Assembly: GCA_027482225.1 (NCBI GenBank)
Contig: JAIXWD010000014.1
Location: 178,816 to 242,815 of the forward strand
Reading direction: 5' to 3'
DNA length: 64,000 nucleotides
Origin: Bacteroidota bacterium
Lineage (GTDB): Bacteria > Bacteroidota > Bacteroidia > UKL13-3
Under the pieces are notes generated by a model that ran no database searches, was not told the origin of the DNA, and saw nothing but the letters and a program-made list of their open reading frames with translations. Shown in pieces: positions 28,305 to 35,768 of the stretch; position 1 is the first letter of the stretch; every line of letters begins with the position of its first letter. A program made the position numbers and the translations under genes.

Positions 28305-29309
28305 TTAATTGCTTGCTACTCCAATTTTTCGCGGAGCGTAATTTGCCGCCATATCAGCAATAGCCTTTATATGATCAGGAGTTGTACCGCAACAGCCACC
28401 CAATATATTTACTAACCCTTCCTTACAAAACTCTTCAACTTGCTTGGCCATTGCAGCCGGACTCTCATCATACTGACCCATTTCGTTTGGTAAACCTGCA
28501 TTAGGATATGCACTTACATAAAACGGTGCATTGGTTGAAAGTACTTGTAGATAAGGACGAAGGGCACTGGCACCCAAAGCACAATTTAAACCTACACTTA
28601 ATAATGGGGCATGTTGCATGGAGATTAAAAACGCCTCTGTTGTTTGACCACTCAAGGTACGCCCCGAGGCATCGGTAATTGTGCCACTAACCATTACAGG
28701 ATAACTTTTCCCAGTTTCTTCCATGTACTCATCAATAGCATATAATGCGGCTTTTGCATTTAGGGTATCAAATATGGTTTCAACCAAAATAATATCAACT
28801 CCACCTGCCACTAAACCTTTAACTTGTTCTTTGTATGCTGCAACCAACTCATCAAAAGTAACACCTCTGTAACCAGGGTCGTTTACATCAGGACTTAATG
28901 ATGCTGTGCGGTTTGTTGGACCCATAGCACCAGCTACAAAGCGTGGCTTATCGGGATTTTTTGCCGTGTATTCATCAGCTACCTCTTTAGCTATTTTAGC
29001 CGATTCAAAGTTTATTTTCCAAACCACATCAGCACCCAATTCGTAATCAGCTTGCGCAATGGTAGTTCCACTAAAAGTATTCGTTTCAATAATATCAGCT
29101 CCTGCATCAAAATATTGTGCATGTATGGCTTTAATTACATCAGGGCGCGTAAATGAAAGCAAATCATTGTTCCCTTTTAATGGTTTAATATGATTAGCTA
29201 AAGACTCATCTCTAAAATCTTTTTCGTCTAATTTATAACGCTGAATCATGGTACCCATAGCACCATCTAAAATTAAAATACGTTTATTTAATAGTTCTTT
29301 TATATTCAT
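28305..29309 (-). CDS. Homocysteine S-methyltransferase module of methionine synthase (split MetH)
   Basis: The 334-residue protein matches only the N-terminal homocysteine-binding barrel of cobalamin-dependent methionine synthase. It has '[18 protein letters not shown]', '[17 protein letters not shown]' and the three-cysteine zinc site made by 'GLNCALG' and 'GGCCGTTP'. Full MetH is ~1200 residues; the folate, cobalamin and activation domains are absent and no frame continues past the stop. Many Bacteroidota encode MetH as two proteins, so a separate partner elsewhere is expected. Confidence 0.92.
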   Translation of the reverse strand: MNIKELLNKRILILDGAMGTMIQRYKLDEKDFRDESLANHIKPLKGNNDLLSFTRPDVIKAIHAQYFDAGADIIETNTFSGTTIAQADYELGADVVWKINFESAKIAKEVADEYTAKNPDKPRFVAGAMGPTNRTASLSPDVNDPGYRGVTFDELVAAYKEQVKGLVAGGVDIILVETIFDTLNAKAALYAIDEYMEETGKSYPVMVSGTITDASGRTLSGQTTEAFLISMQHAPLLSVGLNCALGASALRPYLQVLSTNAPFYVSAYPNAGLPNEMGQYDESPAAMAKQVEEFCKEGLVNILGGCCGTTPDHIKAIADMAANYAPRKIGVASN

Positions 29310-29319
29310 AATAAGACCA

Positions 29320-29327
29320 CAAATGTA
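29320..29327 (-). promoter_or_regulatory. Probable -7 box for the split metH gene
   Basis: On the minus strand this reads TACATTTG, an exact TAnnTTTG match, 11 bases before the ATG. The leader would be very short. Confidence 0.45.
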
Positions 29328-29413
29328 AAGTTTTTAGAGGTTTTATTATACATCAACCAAAACATGACATTTAATTGTTTTGGTAAAATATAGCTAACTG
29401 TCAATTATTTGCC

Positions 29414-29421
29414 TATCTTTG
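29414..29421 (+). promoter_or_regulatory. -7 box for the DEAD-box helicase gene
   Basis: TATCTTTG followed by CGCC exactly matches TAnnTTTG. It lies 27 bases before the TTG proposed as start and downstream of the alternative TTG at 29409, which supports the later start. Confidence 0.6.
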
Positions 29422-29447
29422 CGCCTCATTTAACAAAATATCGTACT

Positions 29448-31370
29448 TTGACAACATTTAACGACCTGGGCTTAAACGCGTCCGTTTTAAGCGCCATCTC
29501 GGAGCTGGGTTTTGAAAATCCTACCCCCATTCAGGAAAAGTCCATTCCTGTTTTTTTAGAAAACGAAAGAGACATTTTAGGATTAGCTCAAACCGGTACT
29601 GGTAAAACAGCCGCATTCGGCTTACCTTTATTGCAACTAGTAGATTTTAACGCCAAACAAACACAGGCTTTAATTATTTGCCCAACTCGCGAACTTTGCA
29701 TGCAAATTAGTCGCGATTTAACCACTTACAGCAAGCACATGCAAGGTGTTCGTATCGTATCAGTATACGGTGGAGCCAGCATCAACGGCCAGATTGAAGA
29801 TTTACGCAGAGGAGCACAAATTATTGTAGCCACCCCTGGACGACTAATTGATTTAATGAGCCGCAGGGCTGTTAATATCAAAACTATTAGCTACGTTGTG
29901 CTTGATGAAGCCGATGAAATGCTAAACATGGGTTTTAGAGAAGATATTGAAGGTATCCTATCTGTTACTCCAGATGAAAAACGTGTTTGCTTATTTAGTG
30001 CTACCATGCCTAAAGAAATTCGTAGCATCGCTAATCAATACATGAAAAACCCTGTAGAGATTAGTGTAGGTAAAGCGAACTCAAGCAACGCAAACATTTC
30101 ACATGAGTACGCTGTAGTGCATGCCAAAGATAAATATGCTGCATTTAAACGCATCTTAGATTTTAACAACGAAAGTTTTTACGGAATTATATTCTGTACA
30201 ACTAAACACGAAACACAAGATATAAGCGATAAGTTAATTCGTGATGGCTACAACGCAGATTGCTTACACGGTGATTTGAGTCAAGGTCAACGCGAAAAAG
30301 TAATGAGTCGCTTCCGTCATAAAGCAATTAAAATTTTATTAGCAACAGACGTGGCTGCTCGTGGTATTGATGTGAGTGATTTAACTCACGTAATTCATTA
30401 TCATTTACCTGATGATATCGAAAACTATACACATCGCAGTGGTCGTACAGCTCGTGCAGGTAAATTAGGTACATCTATAGCATTATTAAACGTAAGAGAA
30501 TTTTATCGTTTACGTGAAATTGAAAAGCTAACCAACATTAAATTTAACCGCGTTATGATTCCTTCAGCAATGGAAGTTCGCGATAAAAAATTGTTGGCGT
30601 TTATTGATACCATTAACTCAACAGAAATTGAAGAATCGTTTTTTGATGATGTAGTTGAAAAGCACTTGAAGCCAATTTTAGAATTGGATAAAACAGAGTT
30701 AATGAAAAAAATGCTTTCGTTAGAACTTCGCAGATTTAGTGCAGAATACATGAATGGCCCTGACTTAAATGTGGCTGAACGTGGTGCTGCTGGATCAAGA
30801 GCAGAAGGTGGATCTAACGAAACTTACGGTGCATCTCGTGGCACACGCTTATTTGTAAGCATTGGCCAAAAAGATGGTTTAAATGTGGGTTCATTAAAAG
30901 ATTTTGTTTCAAACGTTACCGAAATACCAAACGCAAACATTTACCGTGTTGATGTAAAAGGAGTTTATTCTTTTATTAACGTTGATGCTGAACAAGTAGA
31001 AAAAGTAATGACTACCTTACATGGCAGCGAATATAAAGGACGCCAAGTACGTGTAGAAGTTAGCGGAAACGAAAGCGCTGGTGGACGTACACGCAGTGGT
31101 GGTGATAGAGGTTCACGTGGTGGATACGGAGGAGATAGAGGCGGAAGAAGTTATGGTGGTGGTGATAGAGGTTCACGTGGCGGATACGGAGGAGATAGAG
31201 GTAGTGACAGAGGTGGCAGAAGTTACGGTGGCGACAGAGATGGCGGTTCACGTGGAGGATACTCAGGTGGTGGCGACAGAAGACGTAGCGAAGGTTCACG
31301 TGGTGGCGATAGCGGCTTTAGTGGCGCACGCAGACGTACCGAAGGTAGCGGCAGAAGAAGAGATTTCTAA
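29448..31370 (+). CDS. deaD: DEAD-box RNA helicase with DbpA-like domain and RGG tail
   Basis: The protein has 640 residues from the TTG at 29448 (read 'MTTFNDLGLN', the usual opening of the family); the TTG at 29409 lies upstream of the -7 box. Helicase motifs are Walker A AQTGTGKT at 47-54, DEAD at 153-156, 'FSATMP' and 'HRSGRTARAG'. A DbpA/CsdA-type RNA-binding domain with 'RLFVSIGQKDGLNVGSLKDF' follows. The last ~100 residues are Arg/Gly/Ser/Tyr/Asp-rich repeats such as 'GDRGSRGGYGGDRGG'. DeaD-type helicases unwind rRNA and mRNA structure, especially in the cold; the RGG tail is an RNA-binding, phase-separation-prone type. Confidence 0.93.
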   Translation: MTTFNDLGLNASVLSAISELGFENPTPIQEKSIPVFLENERDILGLAQTGTGKTAAFGLPLLQLVDFNAKQTQALIICPTRELCMQISRDLTTYSKHMQGVRIVSVYGGASINGQIEDLRRGAQIIVATPGRLIDLMSRRAVNIKTISYVVLDEADEMLNMGFREDIEGILSVTPDEKRVCLFSATMPKEIRSIANQYMKNPVEISVGKANSSNANISHEYAVVHAKDKYAAFKRILDFNNESFYGIIFCTTKHETQDISDKLIRDGYNADCLHGDLSQGQREKVMSRFRHKAIKILLATDVAARGIDVSDLTHVIHYHLPDDIENYTHRSGRTARAGKLGTSIALLNVREFYRLREIEKLTNIKFNRVMIPSAMEVRDKKLLAFIDTINSTEIEESFFDDVVEKHLKPILELDKTELMKKMLSLELRRFSAEYMNGPDLNVAERGAAGSRAEGGSNETYGASRGTRLFVSIGQKDGLNVGSLKDFVSNVTEIPNANIYRVDVKGVYSFINVDAEQVEKVMTTLHGSEYKGRQVRVEVSGNESAGGRTRSGGDRGSRGGYGGDRGGRSYGGGDRGSRGGYGGDRGSDRGGRSYGGDRDGGSRGGYSGGGDRRRSEGSRGGDSGFSGARRRTEGSGRRRDF

Positions 31371-31388
31371 TTTATTATATTCATAATT

Positions 31389-31426
31389 AAAATCCCCAAA
31401 CTGAAATTTCGGTTTGGGGATTTTTT
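31389..31426 (+). terminator. Rho-independent terminator after deaD
   Basis: A 13-bp stem, AAAATCCCCAAAC (31389-31401) with GTTTGGGGATTTT (31412-31424), is followed by T residues. Confidence 0.9.
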
Positions 31427-31653
31427 ATGGGTTAGATTAAATTCCTAAATTGATTTGAATAGCGATTAAAAATGGATATCCATAGAAAAATCGATAGTAA
31501 ATCATACAGAAGACTGACTAAATTCAACAATATTTTAACGATGCTTAAGAAAAATCATCCCCTAAAAATAGTCGAATTCAAACGGTTATTTCCGATTAAT
31601 ATTTGTTAACTGAGTTTTCAAAAATTAAATTCGATTGAATAAAACAATATTAT

Positions 31654-32319
31654 ATTAACAATTCAAAACAATTCAAAACAATTCAATTCGTAAGTTTAAT
31701 CTGCTTATCATTTGCACTAATTATTGGTTGCACTAAATCTGAGTTTGAGAAAAAACAGATAAAACCAAAAATTAATGAAAACAAAATCCAAACTTCAAAA
31801 ATTGAACTATCAAGCATTGAATCACTTGAGAATGAAATCATTCAATTTAATCAACGAATTATCGATTTTAATGTAAATATTGATAGCTTACAGTTCTATT
31901 ATTTTAACGGTAATACCGATCGGATTAACAGTTTACTAGGATATGACAATATAACTGTTAACCAAAAACTAATTTTTTATACTAATTTAGCACAACGATT
32001 GGCATCAGATTATTCTTTAGTTTATCCCTCTAATATTAGCATGCCTTTGAGTAACTCTATGTTTGAAAAACTAAAAACAATGAAAACGAATCAAATAGCT
32101 GATGTATTTGCTCCCAAGGTTGGAGGACACCGTCCAACTGTTTGCAGACAACCTGCATATTCTGCTTGTCTTGCTGCTGCTTTTATTGGTGGAATTGGAA
32201 CTTCTGGAATACTTGGATCTATTGGATGCTATTTATGCTACTGCGATCTTTGCACTGGATCTAATGTTGATAAGTTCTGTGGGGCATCCGAAATTGGGCA
32301 ACCAAGTGTTAAAAATTAA
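31654..32319 (+). CDS. Cys-rich lipoprotein of unknown function (no canonical start codon)
   Basis: An open frame runs from the TGA at 31636 to the stop at 32317 without any ATG, GTG or TTG before its signal peptide; ATT at 31654 or ATA at 31639 are the only candidates, so the 5' boundary is uncertain. Numbered from 31654, residues 5-26 make a lipoprotein signal with lipobox 'ALIIGC' (Cys26). A Lys/Asn/Gln-rich stalk and a helical middle follow. The last ~55 residues are a Gly- and Cys-rich hydrophobic segment with seven cysteines ('SACLAAAFIGGIGTSGILG', 'GCYLCYCDLC'). The first TTG, at 31999, is downstream of the lipobox. I do not recognise the family. The Cys/Gly-rich end recalls secreted antimicrobial peptides such as halocin C8, by composition only. 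Confidence 0.6.
   Translation: MNNSKQFKTIQFVSLICLSFALIIGCTKSEFEKKQIKPKINENKIQTSKIELSSIESLENEIIQFNQRIIDFNVNIDSLQFYYFNGNTDRINSLLGYDNITVNQKLIFYTNLAQRLASDYSLVYPSNISMPLSNSMFEKLKTMKTNQIADVFAPKVGGHRPTVCRQPAYSACLAAAFIGGIGTSGILGSIGCYLCYCDLCTGSNVDKFCGASEIGQPSVKN
31658..31686. repeat. 10-bp tandem repeat at the 5' end of the lipoprotein gene
   Basis: ACAATTCAAA occurs twice exactly and a third time with one mismatch in its last base, in direct tandem across the start region of the Cys-rich lipoprotein. Unit length is not a multiple of three, so gain or loss of a unit would shift the frame. Confidence 0.85.
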
Positions 32320-32324
32320 TTGAA

Positions 32325-32573
32325 ATGAATGAGTTATTAGCAATTGGTACAGCATTATTATTAATAATACTGACCACCTTACCAAAAACTAAAAAGTTAA
32401 TCGACAAGCATAAAATATTACTAAAAGTAATATTTATCGTGTTATGTATTGTTTTATATTTTTTGTCCGAAAACAAAGATAAACCTTATACTTACATTGT
32501 CCTTTTGGGTATTATTGGCTATGTCACCTATGAAATTTACAAGCTCAATAAACAAAAAAAAGAGGCTAATTAA
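32325..32573 (+). CDS. Small three-helix membrane protein
   Basis: The 82-residue protein has predicted membrane helices at about 3-20, 32-49 and 55-74, separated by basic loops ('PKTKKLIDKHK') and ended by a Lys-rich tail. No family is recognised. It starts five bases after the stop of the Cys-rich lipoprotein and must be cotranscribed with it. Size and topology would fit an immunity or export-assisting partner, which is inference from position only. Confidence 0.7.
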   Translation: MNELLAIGTALLLIILTTLPKTKKLIDKHKILLKVIFIVLCIVLYFLSENKDKPYTYIVLLGIIGYVTYEIYKLNKQKKEAN

Positions 32574-32592
32574 ATTTAGTCTCGCTTTTTTA
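32556..32592. terminator. Bidirectional terminator between convergent genes
   Basis: GAGGCTAA (32562-32569) pairs with TTAGTCTC (32576-32583) with one G-T pair. An A-run precedes it and GCTTTTTT follows, so it can serve both the small membrane protein gene and lutB. Confidence 0.55.
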
Positions 32593-33960
32593 TTGCCCAA
32601 ACCGCTCGCGCCATAGTTGGTTGAATGATTTATCGGCAAGCACTGGAAACTGTCTTCTTTCTCCCCAAGCAGATTTGAAAAATGATTTTAACATGAATCC
32701 TTTAATGGAAACACCTTTGTTCATGTTCTTGCGGCTTAGCATGATTTTTTTCCAACTGTACCACATCAGCTTTTCGCTATTTTTTACCTCACCTTGTTGC
32801 ACACTGTCTTTTCTATTCCGCAACAAGTGGTTATGGATATCAATTTTAACTGGGCACACATCGGTGCATTTACCACAAATGGGGCTTGCAAAACTCAAGT
32901 GTTTAAACTCTTCTACTCCATTTTGGTGTTGCGCCCAAACCGAGCCAATTGGACCAGTATTGGTGCTACCATAAGCATGGCCACCTATGTTTTGAAACAC
33001 CGGGCATACATTTAAACAAGCACCACAACGAATGCAGCCCAAAGCTTGTCGTTGTTCGTGTTGAACTAAAATGCTACTCCTGCCATTATCAACTAAAACC
33101 ACATAAAATTCTTTTGGGCCATCCATATCATCTGCAACCCTCGGACCAACCAACGAATTGTAAGTTGTTATTTTTTGTCCGGTGCCATAGGTCCCTAATA
33201 AACTAAAAAACAATTCGGCATCATTTATAGATGGAATTACTTTTTCTATACCTGCAACCACAATATGCACTTGCGGCATGGATAAACACAAACGTGCATT
33301 ACCTTCATTTTCGGTAACGCCAACCATACCCGAATCAGCAATTAAGAAATTTGCTCCGGTAATGCCTATTGTAGCTTTTAAGAATTTACCACGCACCTCG
33401 GCTGCAACATCCGCTGCAATATCTTCAGGATCGGCTTCTATTGATGTACCTATTTTTGCATTAAGTAATTCGGTTATCTCTAATTTTGTTTTGTGCATGG
33501 CAGGAGTAACCATATGATAGGGCTGTTCGTTAGCTGCATCAACAATATATTCCCCTAAATCAGTTTCAGAAACCTCAACTCCATTTGCACGCAAATGCGC
33601 ATTTAACCCAATTTCTTCGGTTATCATGCTTTTGCCTTTAACCACTAATTTAGCATTGTGCTTATTAATAATGGTTGTGATTTCTGTTAATGCACCTTTA
33701 GCATCATCGGCCCAAAGTACTTTACCACCTTTACGTATTACGTTAGATTCAAATTCAATTAGATATTTATCAAGATTTTCAATTACTTTCCATTTAAAGT
33801 AAGCAGCACGTTCACGTGCTAACTCTAAATTGGCAAACTGTTTTTTAGCACTAACAAAAGCAGCCTCGTATTTGTGCACATTAACATGCATACGGCTGCG
33901 GTGTTCGCGATCAAACGCAAACTTTTCTGATAGTTCTAAAAATTCATCTTGCTTACGCAT
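32590..33960 (-). CDS. lutB: LutB-like LUD-domain iron-sulfur protein (lactate utilisation)
   Basis: The 456-residue protein has an N-terminal LUD domain (about 60-290) and a ferredoxin-type C-terminal part. The two 4Fe-4S motifs are 'CIRCGACLNVCP' (Cys309, 312, 315, 319) and 'CGKCTDVCP' (Cys362, 365, 369). LutB works with LutA and LutC to oxidise L-lactate to pyruvate. Neither partner is adjacent here; instead the gene follows panC by 26 bases on the same strand. Assignment to LutB rests on length and motif order. Confidence 0.88.
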   Translation of the reverse strand: MRKQDEFLELSEKFAFDREHRSRMHVNVHKYEAAFVSAKKQFANLELARERAAYFKWKVIENLDKYLIEFESNVIRKGGKVLWADDAKGALTEITTIINKHNAKLVVKGKSMITEEIGLNAHLRANGVEVSETDLGEYIVDAANEQPYHMVTPAMHKTKLEITELLNAKIGTSIEADPEDIAADVAAEVRGKFLKATIGITGANFLIADSGMVGVTENEGNARLCLSMPQVHIVVAGIEKVIPSINDAELFFSLLGTYGTGQKITTYNSLVGPRVADDMDGPKEFYVVLVDNGRSSILVQHEQRQALGCIRCGACLNVCPVFQNIGGHAYGSTNTGPIGSVWAQHQNGVEEFKHLSFASPICGKCTDVCPVKIDIHNHLLRNRKDSVQQGEVKNSEKLMWYSWKKIMLSRKNMNKGVSIKGFMLKSFFKSAWGERRQFPVLADKSFNQLWRERFGQ

Positions 33961-33986
33961 TGGATCAAAGTAAATGTTTTTTTTAA

Positions 33987-34838
33987 TTAATCAGTCAACA
34001 GCATATTGTCGATAAGCCTCACATTTGAACACCAGCATGCAATAATTACTGCATAATGTATTTCGGGCCTTGCTTTTTCGTGTTGCTCCATGGTGTTTGT
34101 ATCTACTAAAGCAAGGTATTCTAATTTTAACTTGGGGTGATTTAACCATTGTGCTTTGGCAATACTTATTGCTTCACTTGCCACAACACCCATCAATACT
34201 TGTTGCTTCACAAATACAAGGGCTTCATATAATCGAATTGCTAAAGCTCTTTCTTCATCTTTAAGCCTTACATTTCTTGAGCTCATCGCCAATCCACTAG
34301 GTTCACGTTTGGTAGGCACAATGTTCATTTTAATGTTGTAAAATCGATTACCAATTAAGTGTTTTACCACCATACATTGTTGCAAGTCTTTTTGTCCAAA
34401 AAATACTTCATCGGGCTTTACTGCATCAAATAATTTACTTACAATCGTAATCACGCCATCAAAATGCCCTGGTCTTAGTGCACCCTCAAAACTATTAGTA
34501 ACAGCACCAAAATTGTATTTATCTGCAACTACATGATTACCATACATTTCAGTACTAGAGGGTAAAAAAAGTACATCACACTTGTTTTGTGTAAGTTTAA
34601 TAATATCCAGTTCGATGGTACTTGGGTATTTTTCAAAATCTTCGGTATTATTAAATTGAGTAGGATTAACATAAATGGTACAAACTGTATAACAACCATT
34701 TGTTTTTGAAGCTGCTATTAAATCTAAATGTCCTTGATGAATTGCACCCATAGTTGGAACAAACCCAACCTTACCAAATTTTGGGCGATTCTCTGATAAA
34801 TGATCTTGTAACAGCTTAATGGATTTAAATACAAACAT
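33987..34838 (-). CDS. panC: Pantothenate synthetase
   Basis: The 283-residue protein has the nucleotidyltransferase HxGH motif HQGH at 34-37 within 'VGFVPTMGAIHQGHLDLI'. It also has 'VFFGQKDLQQCMVV' and the 'PTKREPSGLAMSSRNVRL' segment that contacts ATP and pantoate. It joins pantoate and beta-alanine with ATP to form pantothenate for coenzyme A. It is followed by lutB, and its start is divergent from the GT5-like gene. Confidence 0.96.
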   Translation of the reverse strand: MFVFKSIKLLQDHLSENRPKFGKVGFVPTMGAIHQGHLDLIAASKTNGCYTVCTIYVNPTQFNNTEDFEKYPSTIELDIIKLTQNKCDVLFLPSSTEMYGNHVVADKYNFGAVTNSFEGALRPGHFDGVITIVSKLFDAVKPDEVFFGQKDLQQCMVVKHLIGNRFYNIKMNIVPTKREPSGLAMSSRNVRLKDEERALAIRLYEALVFVKQQVLMGVVASEAISIAKAQWLNHPKLKLEYLALVDTNTMEQHEKARPEIHYAVIIACWCSNVRLIDNMLLTD

Positions 34839-34920
34839 GTAGATCGCTAATTATGTGTGGTTTATAGAATAATTCAAAATAAACTGGGCGGTATATTAGT
34901 AATTTTCTATATATTTTATA

Positions 34921-34928
34921 TATTTTTG
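34921..34928 (+). promoter_or_regulatory. Probable -7 box for the GT5-like/DUF4270/aroF/glmS run
   Basis: TATTTTTG is an exact TAnnTTTG match 25 bases before the first ATG of a tightly packed five-kilobase run. The upstream sequence is too AT-rich to define a -33 element. Confidence 0.45.
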
Positions 34929-34952
34929 TAAACTTTTTTAAGCACATCCATC

Positions 34953-35768
34953 ATGGCAAAGAAGAAAATTTTGTTCATTTCATCTGAAATGAGCCCCTAT
35001 TTAAAAGTGAGTACAGTTGCGGAGTTAGCCAGACGATTACCTCAGGCCATTCAGGAGAAAGACAACGAAATCAGGGTATTAATGCCCAGATATGGTTGTA
35101 TCAACGAACGTAGAAACAGGTTACACGAAGTTGTAAGGCTATCAGGTATTAACATTACGATAGACGACAATGATAATCCACTAACCATCAAAGTTGCTTC
35201 ATTGCCAGAAGCCAAAATGCAGGTTTATTTTTTAGACAACGAAGACTATTTTCATCGCAAGTTCGTTTACACAGACGAAAACAACGATTTTTTTGGCGAC
35301 AATGATGAACGTACCATCTTCTTTTGTAAGGGTGCTTTAGAAACAGTGAAAAAATTAGGTTGGCAACCAGATATTATTCATTGCCAAGGATGGATGACAG
35401 GTTTAATACCATTGTACTTAAAAACGATTTATAAAGACGAGCCCGTTTTTAAAAATGCAAAAGTGGTTTTCAGTGTATTCGAAAATCAATTTGAGTGCAG
35501 TTTAGGTAAGGACTTTGCCCGTAAAGCAAGTCTAAATACCATTGATAACAAGCAAATGTCTTCATTGGATTCATCGTGTACAGGCCTATATAAATCAGCT
35601 ATTACATATGCTGATGCTGTAATAAAATGTAGCAGTGAAATAGATCCTGAAGTTGCTAGTTTTATTAAAAAGCAAAAAGGCAAAGTAGTTCTGGATCACA
35701 ACGAACAAGAAGGATACGTAGAAGACTATATTAAATTGTATGATAATTTATTGGAGAGACAGAACTAA
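34953..35768 (+). CDS. Stand-alone GT5 (glycogen/starch synthase) N-terminal domain protein
   Basis: The 271-residue protein has the Rossmann-like N-terminal half of GlgA-type synthases: 'KKILFISSEMSPYLKVSTVA', 'QVYFLDNEDYFHR' and 'QPDIIHCQGWMTGLIPLYLK'. The second, C-terminal glycosyltransferase half is missing. The ADP-glucose motif KxGG near the N-terminus is KVST (18-21). It is therefore unlikely to be an active glycogen synthase by the usual mechanism. It overlaps the DUF4270 gene by 29 bases, and I recall this pairing from other Bacteroidota, which suggests a conserved non-storage role. Confidence 0.85.
   Translation: MAKKKILFISSEMSPYLKVSTVAELARRLPQAIQEKDNEIRVLMPRYGCINERRNRLHEVVRLSGINITIDDNDNPLTIKVASLPEAKMQVYFLDNEDYFHRKFVYTDENNDFFGDNDERTIFFCKGALETVKKLGWQPDIIHCQGWMTGLIPLYLKTIYKDEPVFKNAKVVFSVFENQFECSLGKDFARKASLNTIDNKQMSSLDSSCTGLYKSAITYADAVIKCSSEIDPEVASFIKKQKGKVVLDHNEQEGYVEDYIKLYDNLLERQN

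Noticed and set aside
31060..31299. Cys/His/Leu-rich minus-strand frame opposite the helicase tail
   Set aside because: It is the complement of the repetitive RGG coding sequence, a composition artefact.
31999..32319. A separate 106-residue gene starting at TTG 31999
   Set aside because: The same frame runs far upstream through a clear lipoprotein signal, so 31999 is internal.
32325..32573. Type II toxin-antitoxin pair with the lipoprotein
   Set aside because: A lipoprotein plus a three-helix membrane protein does not match any soluble toxin-antitoxin layout; an envelope-level role is more plausible.
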